10,886 bases of DNA, taken from Chloroflexota bacterium. Lineage in GTDB: Bacteria > Chloroflexota > Limnocylindria > Limnocylindrales > CSP1-4. The stretch's first letter is position 1. Each line of letters begins with the position of its first letter. The stretch spans positions 1 to 10,886 of the forward strand of contig JAKAMV010000248.1 in assembly GCA_021812735.1 (NCBI GenBank), read 5' to 3'. The notes beneath the pieces are model-generated. The model saw only the letters and a list, made by a program, of their open reading frames with translations. It was not told the origin of the DNA and searched no databases. Made by a program: the position numbers and the translations under genes. Shown one piece after another: positions 6,504 through 10,886 of this stretch.

Positions 6504-7309
6504 GCGCCGCGCGCCAGCGGCTCGCCGCCGGCGACCTCAGCGTGGAGGATGGCGAGGCCCTTGAGCGTGAGGTCGGGGTCGATGACGTCCACGCCGCCGA
6601 TGTCCCGGGCCCACGGCGCGGCCGACAGCCCGCCGGTCAGGACGCACCGGACGTCCCCTGCTCGCGCCCCCGAGGTCTCGGCCAGCTCGGCGCGCAGCCG
6701 GGCCAGCAGGCCGCCCGCGAGCGCCTGGTAGCCGAGGACCGCGCCCGCCTGGATCGCGTGCGCGGTGTCTCGGCCGAGGGCGCGGTCCGGGGCGCGCAGC
6801 TCGACGCGCGGGAGCTTGGCCGTGCGCGCCGCGAGCGCCTCGAGGCCCAGCTCCAGCCCGGGGGCGATGGCACCGCCCAGGAACGCCCCGTCAGGCCCGA
6901 CGCAGTCGAACGTGGTGGCGGTGCCGAAGTCCGCGACCACCGCGGGCACGCCGTACAGCCGCGCCACGGCCAGCGCGTTGACCAGCCGGTCCGGGCCCAC
7001 CTCGCCGGGACGGTCCACCCGGATCGCGAGCGGGACGTTGCCCGGCGACGCGACGAGCGTGCCCATGCCCCGCCTGGCGCCGACGGCGGCGAGAGCGGCC
7101 GTCACGGCGGGCACGACCGAGGCGATCGCCATGGCGCTGACGTTGTCGAGCGTCCGCCCCTCGAGTCCTAGCAGGCCCCCGAGCAGGAGCTCCAGCTCGT
7201 CGGCGGTGGCACCGCGCGGGGTTGCGGCGCGGCGCGTGCCGGCGATCGCCCCGCCCTCGACGATGCCGACCGTCAGGTTCGTGTTGCCGATGTCAAGCGC
7301 GAGCAGCAT
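6500..7309 (-). CDS. coaX: Type III pantothenate kinase
   Basis: A cytosolic 269-residue kinase of the ASKHA fold that phosphorylates pantothenate to 4'-phosphopantothenate, the first step of CoA synthesis proper. Type III features are clear: DIGNTN at 6-11 with D6, GPDRLVNA at 105-112 with the catalytic Asp D107, DFGTATTFD at 127-135 with D127, GGAIAPGL at 145-152, a TAKLPRV segment at 163-169, and TGGLS at 225-229. Length is normal. Type III enzymes usually need a monovalent cation and are not feedback-inhibited by CoA; that is family knowledge, not visible here. It is the first gene of the coaX-coaBC-panB-panC operon, and its ATG lies six bases after a TATGAT box, so the operon mRNA is probably leaderless. 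Its stop overlaps the coaBC GTG. Confidence 0.97.
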   Translation of the reverse strand: MLLALDIGNTNLTVGIVEGGAIAGTRRAATPRGATADELELLLGGLLGLEGRTLDNVSAMAIASVVPAVTAALAAVGARRGMGTLVASPGNVPLAIRVDRPGEVGPDRLVNALAVARLYGVPAVVADFGTATTFDCVGPDGAFLGGAIAPGLELGLEALAARTAKLPRVELRAPDRALGRDTAHAIQAGAVLGYQALAGGLLARLRAELAETSGARAGDVRCVLTGGLSAAPWARDIGGVDVIDPDLTLKGLAILHAEVAGGEPLARGA

Positions 7310-7315
7310 GCGGCG

Positions 7316-7321
7316 ATCATA
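7316..7321 (-). promoter_or_regulatory. -10 element of a probable leaderless promoter for the coaX operon
   Basis: TATGAT on the minus strand is a five-of-six match to the consensus -10 and ends six bases before the coaX ATG. With a start site six to eight bases downstream, the mRNA would begin at the ATG. No Shine-Dalgarno sequence and no clear -35 hexamer are present. It would drive coaX, coaBC, panB and panC, since no other promoter-like sequence is seen between them. Confidence 0.55.
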
Positions 7322-7392
7322 CGGCGCTCAACCGGGCGGTCGGACGCGCGGCGGTGCGCGAACTTCACCCTCCCGCAACCCCGCGCGTCGGA

Positions 7393-7398
7393 TACGAT
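7393..7398 (+). promoter_or_regulatory. Possible -10 element upstream of the 142-aa gene
   Basis: TACGAT, in the context GATACGATC, resembles the TACCATC and TATGATC boxes at the other starts in the window. It lies about 80 bases before the GTG at 7480, so unlike them it would give an mRNA with a leader of roughly 75 bases. That leader is very G+C-rich and could form a CGGGCC / GGCCCG stem (7410-7415 with 7426-7431). No -35 hexamer is seen. Confidence 0.35.
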
Positions 7399-7479
7399 CG
7401 CGCGGTTGTCGGGCCGCCGTCGGGGGGCCCGCCCGGCACGGCCTCGAGCGTTCTCGATCCGGCCGTCGTGGGAGCCACT

Positions 7480-7908
7480 GTGGCGAGCGATCCGCCCGCG
7501 AAGTTCTTCGTCAACTCGGGTCTCGTGACCAGCCGCGCCGACATGCGGCACCTGCTGCGCCCCATCGCGCGGCAGACCGTCTCCTACCGCTACTACCGGG
7601 GCCGCGACGTGGTTGGCCACGGGACCGGCTGGGTGGAGCGGATCGTGTCCGGCGAGCCCGACGTCTCGACGTACTTCACGCCGATCACCATCACCATCAA
7701 CGTGGACTCCTTCGAGCATCTCGAGTTCGAGACTCGGCCGGACCAGCTGCTCGTGTACGCCTTGGTCCAGGGCGATGAGCGGGTGGTGATCGAGTACGCG
7801 CCCACGGCCGCCGGGGACGACGGGGGGCCGGCCCCACGCCAGCTGGAGCTGCACCCGACCGGGTACGTCCAGATGGAGCTGCTCGGACTGGAGGGGTCCG
7901 AGGGGTAG
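7480..7908 (+). CDS. Unrecognised small soluble protein, 142 aa
   Basis: I do not recognise this protein. From the GTG at 7480 it has 142 residues, no signal peptide and no membrane helix. Alternating hydrophobic stretches (QTVSYRYYRG, TYFTPITITINVD, LLVYALVQGDERVVIEYA) suggest a mainly beta-strand fold, perhaps a small barrel or sandwich. The tail after residue 117 is Gly/Asp/Pro-rich and then returns to strand-like sequence. There are no cysteines or evident catalytic clusters. The start is chosen because GGGAG sits five bases before the GTG; GTG at 7468 is an in-frame alternative, and the frame stays open much further upstream, where it is antisense to coaX. Divergent from the CoA operon and 75 bases before the purine permease, it may be co-transcribed with the permease. 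Confidence 0.65.
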   Translation: MASDPPAKFFVNSGLVTSRADMRHLLRPIARQTVSYRYYRGRDVVGHGTGWVERIVSGEPDVSTYFTPITITINVDSFEHLEFETRPDQLLVYALVQGDERVVIEYAPTAAGDDGGPAPRQLELHPTGYVQMELLGLEGSEG

Positions 7909-7965
7909 GGCCGGTGCGGCCGACTGCGGACGCCGTCCGGCCGGCAGGACAGCCAGGGATCCACA

Positions 7966-7976
7966 GGGAGGAGAGG
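7966..7976 (+). promoter_or_regulatory. Strong Shine-Dalgarno sequence for the purine permease
   Basis: GGGAGGAGAGG, ending seven bases before the ATG at 7984, is by far the strongest ribosome-binding site in the window. It fixes the permease start and contrasts with the leaderless starts of the 90, coaX and 9431 genes. This suggests that the permease is translated from an internal position of a longer message. Confidence 0.75.
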
Positions 7977-7983
7977 ACATCGC

Positions 7984-9354
7984 ATGAGCGCCGCGTCATC
8001 GACCGCCAGCGGGGGCGGCATCGGGGCCTATTTCAAGTTCGCCGAGCGGAGCACCTCGCTCGGCCAGGAGGCCAGGGCCGGCCTGACCACGTTCATGGTC
8101 ATGGCCTACATCATCTTCCTGAACCCGATCATCCTGACCGGCGGGTTCAAGACGGCCGACGCCGCGTTCACGGCCCCGGCCCTCGCCGCTGGGACGGCCC
8201 TCATCGCGGGCATCATGACCATCGCGATGGGCACCGTCGCCAACTACCCGCTCGCGCTCGCCGCGGGCCTGGGCATCAACGGTCTGGTCGCCTACTCGCT
8301 GATCGGGCGCGGCCTCACCCCAGCCGGCACGATGGGCGTCATCGTCCTCGAGGGCGTCGCGGTCACGATCCTGGTGGTCGTCGGCTTCCGGGAAGCCGTG
8401 ATGAACGCCGTGCCGCTCGCGCTCAAGAAGTCGATCGGCGTGGGCATCGGCCTGTTCATCCTGTTCATCGGCTTCGCGGACGGCGGCTTCGTCGTGGCCA
8501 GCCAGGCGACGCCCGTGACGTTCCACCTGCCGCAGACGCCGGCGGACTTCGTGTTCTGGTTCGGCCTGTTCCTCACGGTCGCGCTGTGGGTCCTGCGCGT
8601 CCCGGCCGCCCTGGTCCTGTCGATCCTGATCACGACCGTGGTCGGGCTGATCGCCGGCGTCGCCACCGTGCCGGCCAACTTCGCCCTGACGCCATCGTTC
8701 AGCACGCTCGGCCACTTCGACGTGACCAACGTGTTCACCGCCATCGGCAACCCGATCTCGGCGATCCTCGTCGTGTTCGCGATCATGCTGACGGACTTCT
8801 TCGACACCATCGGCACCGTCACCGGCATCGCGGCCGAGGCCGGGCTCGCCGAGGAGGACGGCTCGGTCCCGGGCATCGGCCGCATCCTGATCGTGGACTC
8901 GCTGGCGGCCGTCGCCGGCGGCCTCGGCGGCGTCTCCTCAAACACCACCTACATCGAGAGCGCGGCGGGCGTCGCCGAGGGCGGCCGGACCGGCTTCGCC
9001 TCGGTCGTCACCGGCGTCCTGTTCCTGCTGGCCATCTTCCTGTCGCCGATCGCCGGGATCATCCCCACCCAGGCCACCGCGCCAGCCCTGATCCTGGTGG
9101 GCTACCTGATGTTCACGCAGGTCAGGGGCATCGACGTCACCGACCCCGAGGACGGCATCCCCGCCCTGCTCACCATCATCCTGATGCCGCTGGCCTACGA
9201 CATCACCGTGGGCATCGGCGCCGGTTTCATCGCCTGGGTCGCGATCAAGCTGTTCAAGGGCAAGCCCGGCGAGATCCACCCGCTGATGTGGGTGGTGGCG
9301 GCCGGCTTCATGATCTTCTTCCTGCAGGACTACATCGGGACGTTCATCAAGTAG
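7984..9354 (+). CDS. AzgA-family purine permease (adenine/guanine/hypoxanthine type)
   Basis: A polytopic inner-membrane permease of 456 residues, of the NCS2/AzgA-like group (PbuG, GhxP and AdeQ relatives), which takes up nucleobases with protons. Diagnostic segments are RAGLTTFMVMAYIIFLNP at 31-48, AAGLGINGLVAYSL at 93-106, GVGIGLFILFIGFADGG at 152-168, the substrate-site DFFDTIGTVTGIAAEAGL at 271-288 and TTYIESAAGVAEGGRTG at 321-337, with E325 the expected purine-contacting Glu. The length is normal. Helix 3 reads GLGINGLVAY where most relatives have GMGLNAFFAY. The exact purine cannot be decided from sequence. The start is fixed by a strong Shine-Dalgarno sequence. I see no purine-riboswitch-like conserved core in the 75 bases upstream, only a small CGGAC-GCC-GTCCG hairpin at 7927-7939. 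A clear stem-loop follows the stop. Confidence 0.93.
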   Translation: MSAASSTASGGGIGAYFKFAERSTSLGQEARAGLTTFMVMAYIIFLNPIILTGGFKTADAAFTAPALAAGTALIAGIMTIAMGTVANYPLALAAGLGINGLVAYSLIGRGLTPAGTMGVIVLEGVAVTILVVVGFREAVMNAVPLALKKSIGVGIGLFILFIGFADGGFVVASQATPVTFHLPQTPADFVFWFGLFLTVALWVLRVPAALVLSILITTVVGLIAGVATVPANFALTPSFSTLGHFDVTNVFTAIGNPISAILVVFAIMLTDFFDTIGTVTGIAAEAGLAEEDGSVPGIGRILIVDSLAAVAGGLGGVSSNTTYIESAAGVAEGGRTGFASVVTGVLFLLAIFLSPIAGIIPTQATAPALILVGYLMFTQVRGIDVTDPEDGIPALLTIILMPLAYDITVGIGAGFIAWVAIKLFKGKPGEIHPLMWVVAAGFMIFFLQDYIGTFIK

Positions 9355-9377
9355 CGCCTCGCGAACCTCGCAGCTCC

Positions 9378-9411
9378 GGACCGGCGGCCTCGGGCCGCCG
9401 GTCCGCCGTTT
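9378..9411 (+). terminator. Intrinsic-type terminator after the purine permease
   Basis: A perfect 12-bp stem, GGACCGGCGGCC (9378-9389) and GGCCGCCGGTCC (9393-9404), closes a three-base TCG loop 23 bases after the permease stop. It is followed by GCCGTTT, so the T-tract is short (9409-9411) and termination may be only partly factor-independent. The next gene's -10 box starts six bases after the tract. Confidence 0.7.
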
Positions 9412-9416
9412 CCGGC

Positions 9417-9422
9417 TACCAT
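9417..9422 (+). promoter_or_regulatory. -10 element of a probable leaderless promoter for the M16 peptidase
   Basis: TACCAT in the context GCTACCATC, identical over nine bases to the box before the gene at 90, lies eight bases before the ATG at 9431. GAGGG (9424-9428) lies between them, too close to the ATG to act as a normal Shine-Dalgarno sequence. No -35 hexamer is visible; that region is occupied by the right arm of the upstream terminator. Confidence 0.55.
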
Positions 9423-9430
9423 CGAGGGCG

Positions 9431-10702
9431 ATGTTCCACCGCACCACCCGACTGCCAGACGGGCCGCGCGTCATCTCGGCTCGGCTGCCGGGGTCGCGGT
9501 CCGTGTCCATCTCCGCGTACGTGCTCGCCGGGTCGAGGCAGGAGGCGCCGGGCGAGATCGGCGTTGCCCACTTCATGGAGCACCTCACGTTCAAGGGCAC
9601 GGCCGGCTACCCGACGAGCCGCGCCATCTCGGAGGCGATCGAGGGTGTCGGGGGCGGGGCGAATGCCGCCACCGACCGCGAGTCCACCGTGTTCTGGGCC
9701 CGGGTCCCGCGCCGCCGCGCCGAGACCGCCATGCGGGTCGTGGGCGAGCTCGTGATGCGCCCGCGCCTGGCCGTTGCGGACATCGAGGCCGAGCGGACGG
9801 TCATCGTGGAGGAGGTGCGGTCCTACCGCGACGACCCCGCCGAGTACTGCGGTCAACTCCTGGAGCAGGCCATGTTCGGCCCCGGGGCACTCGGCCGCGA
9901 GATCTGCGGCGAGGAGGGGGACATCCTCGCCCTGCCCGCCGCCGCGATCCACGACTTCTGGGCGGCGCGCTACCGACCGTCGAACGTCGTCGTCGCCGTC
10001 GCGGGCGACCTTGCCCACGAGGAGGCGGTGGCGCTCGCGGCCGAGGCGTTCGGCACCGGCGACGGAGCGCTCACCGGCTTCGAGCCCGCGCCCTCGCTGC
10101 CTGTCGGCCCGCGCGTCCTCACCGGCCGGCGGGACACCGCGCAGGCGCAGCTCGCGATCGGCCTGCCCGCGCTCCGGCGCGATCACCCCGACGCCTGGAG
10201 CCTGTCGCTGCTCAACGCCGTGCTGGGCGACGGGATGTCGAGCCGGCTGTTCCTCGGCGTCCGCGAGGAGAAGGGACTCGCCTACGACGTGAGCTCGGGG
10301 CTGATCGAGTACGCGGACGCCGGCGCGCTGGAGATCTCGGCGGGCGTGGACCCGGCCCACCTGCCGGCGGCCATCGAGGCGATTCTCCAGGAGGTGCGCC
10401 GGATGGCCGAGGAGCCCGTGCCCGCGGAGGAGCTGGCCAAGGCCAAGGCGTACCTGGCCGGGGGCCTCGAGCTGCGGATGGACGACACCCGCCACCTCGC
10501 GTCGTGGCTGGGGGGCCAGGAGGCGCTGCATGATCGGGTCTACACGCTGGACGAGGCGCTCGCCGCCGTGGATGCCGTGACCGAGGACGACATCCTCCGG
10601 GTTGCGCGCGAGCTGGTGCGGGAGGATGCGCTGCGCATGGCGGTGGTGGCGCCGGCACGGCACCTCCGCGGGGTGGACAAGCACCTGCGGCTGCCGTCAT
10701 GA
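9431..10702 (+). CDS. M16-family zinc metallopeptidase (processing-peptidase-like)
   Basis: A 423-residue soluble protease of the pitrilysin/insulinase clan, subfamily close to bacterial processing peptidases. The inverted zinc motif HFMEH is at residues 47-51, with the third ligand Glu expected about 76 residues on, at E127 or E128 in TVIVEEVRSY. FKGTAGYPTSR follows the motif, and GGGANAATDRESTVFWARV at 74-92 matches the conserved GGxxNAxT segment. The C-terminal half holds GDGMSSRLF and VREEKGLAYDVSSG at about 260-290, typical of the second, non-catalytic M16 repeat, so a full two-domain catalytic subunit is encoded. Physiological substrate unknown; no signal peptide, so probably cytosolic. 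It starts from its own leaderless-type promoter just after a terminator. The stop overlaps the ATG of the next gene (ATGA), suggesting coupled translation. Confidence 0.94.
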   Translation: MFHRTTRLPDGPRVISARLPGSRSVSISAYVLAGSRQEAPGEIGVAHFMEHLTFKGTAGYPTSRAISEAIEGVGGGANAATDRESTVFWARVPRRRAETAMRVVGELVMRPRLAVADIEAERTVIVEEVRSYRDDPAEYCGQLLEQAMFGPGALGREICGEEGDILALPAAAIHDFWAARYRPSNVVVAVAGDLAHEEAVALAAEAFGTGDGALTGFEPAPSLPVGPRVLTGRRDTAQAQLAIGLPALRRDHPDAWSLSLLNAVLGDGMSSRLFLGVREEKGLAYDVSSGLIEYADAGALEISAGVDPAHLPAAIEAILQEVRRMAEEPVPAEELAKAKAYLAGGLELRMDDTRHLASWLGGQEALHDRVYTLDEALAAVDAVTEDDILRVARELVREDALRMAVVAPARHLRGVDKHLRLPS

Positions 10703-10886
10703 GGTCGCTGCGGCGCGACCGCCACCCCGCGTCGAGGCCCGCGGAGCCGGTGGCTGCCGAGGGGGCCGCGCCCGAGGCTGAGGCAACCGGCGCCGAGCCC
10801 GAGCCCGCAGCCGCCGAGCCCGAGCCCGAGCCCGCAGCCGCCGAGCCCGAGCCCGAGCCCGAAGCTGCCGCCGAGCCCGAGCCCGA
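10699..10886 (+). CDS. N-terminus of an Ala/Glu/Pro-rich repeat protein, cut by the window end
   Basis: The ATG overlaps the peptidase stop as ATGA, and the frame stays open for 62 codons to the window edge. Residues 1-13 are basic (MRSLRRDRHPASR). From about residue 15 the chain is low-complexity and acidic, with AEPEP units expanding to a nine-residue AAAEPEPEP repeat. There is no signal peptide or membrane segment in the visible part, so this is probably a disordered N-terminal arm or linker on a cytosolic protein. Such arms occur on FtsY, FtsK and many other G+C-rich proteins, so the domain that follows cannot be guessed. Codon use matches its neighbours. Coupling to the peptidase suggests joint expression, not necessarily joint function. 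Confidence 0.65.
   Translation, partial: MRSLRRDRHPASRPAEPVAAEGAAPEAEATGAEPEPAAAEPEPEPAAAEPEPEPEAAAEPEP
10792..10886 (+). repeat. Tandem 27-base coding repeat (AAAEPEPEP units)
   Basis: GCC-GAG-CCC-GAG-CCC blocks recur with spacers of GCA-GCC or GAA-GCT-GCC, giving about two and a half near-identical 27-base units that run past the window end. The reading frame is kept, and the last full unit has diverged at synonymous and one non-synonymous position (GAA-GCT for GCA). Copy number may vary between strains, and assembly of this stretch could be unreliable. Confidence 0.75.

Noticed and set aside
7406..7531. Leaderless TTG mini-frame seven bases after the TACGAT box, as an upstream peptide
   Set aside because: About 40 codons of Arg/Pro/Ser-rich sequence that runs into the real gene in another frame; no evidence that it is translated.
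7909..7983. Purine riboswitch before the permease
   Set aside because: The gap is only 75 bases and lacks the conserved aptamer core; it holds just a small GC hairpin and the Shine-Dalgarno sequence.
7914..9755. Plus-strand 613-codon open frame over the purine permease
   Set aside because: Arg/His/Pro-rich out-of-frame translation of the permease and the start of the peptidase, with no recognisable motif.
1..10886. CRISPR array, tRNA or rRNA genes, insertion sequence ends, phage attachment sites
   Set aside because: Looked for by eye on both strands; no regularly spaced repeats, cloverleaf-like cores, transposase motifs or flanking inverted repeats were found. A tRNAscan or Infernal run would be the decisive check.

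Overview
The window is a G+C-rich bacterial chromosomal segment with tightly packed genes and short intergenic gaps. It contains no insertion sequence, phage gene, tRNA, rRNA or CRISPR array that I can see. Several genes have a TA(N2)ATC -10-like element only 6 to 8 bases before the start codon and no Shine-Dalgarno sequence, which points to leaderless mRNAs. High G+C, leaderless starts, a type III pantothenate kinase and the form of the CoaBC active site would suit Chloroflexota (perhaps a Limnocylindria-like lineage) or a deep-branching actinobacterium. That assignment is inference; no marker gene here settles it.

Layout: (1) 90-695 (+), an unrecognised soluble protein, followed by an MFS transporter (755-1924, +). 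(2) Convergent to these is a minus-strand block running from 7309 down to 1967. Its core is a four-gene CoA operon in the order coaX, coaBC, panB, panC, with 4-base GTGA and ATGA overlaps at the first two junctions. After an A+T-rich promoter/operator-like island comes a separate divalent-metal transporter gene of the Nramp (SLC11) family with a non-canonical metal site. (3) Divergent from coaX is a plus-strand pair, a 142-residue unrecognised protein and an AzgA-type purine permease, closed by a perfect 12-bp stem-loop terminator. (4) Immediately after that terminator, a new leaderless promoter drives an M16 zinc metallopeptidase. An ATGA overlap couples it to an Ala-Glu-Pro repeat protein that runs off the window.

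Functionally, PanB and PanC make pantothenate from ketoisovalerate and beta-alanine, CoaX phosphorylates it, and CoaBC adds cysteine and decarboxylates to give 4'-phosphopantetheine. Most of the early CoA route is therefore co-transcribed; panD, panE/ilvC, coaD and coaE are not in the window. The most interesting points are the altered Nramp metal site, the operator-like island in front of it, the recurring leaderless promoter motif, and the two orphan genes. I do not see a clearly new multi-gene system.
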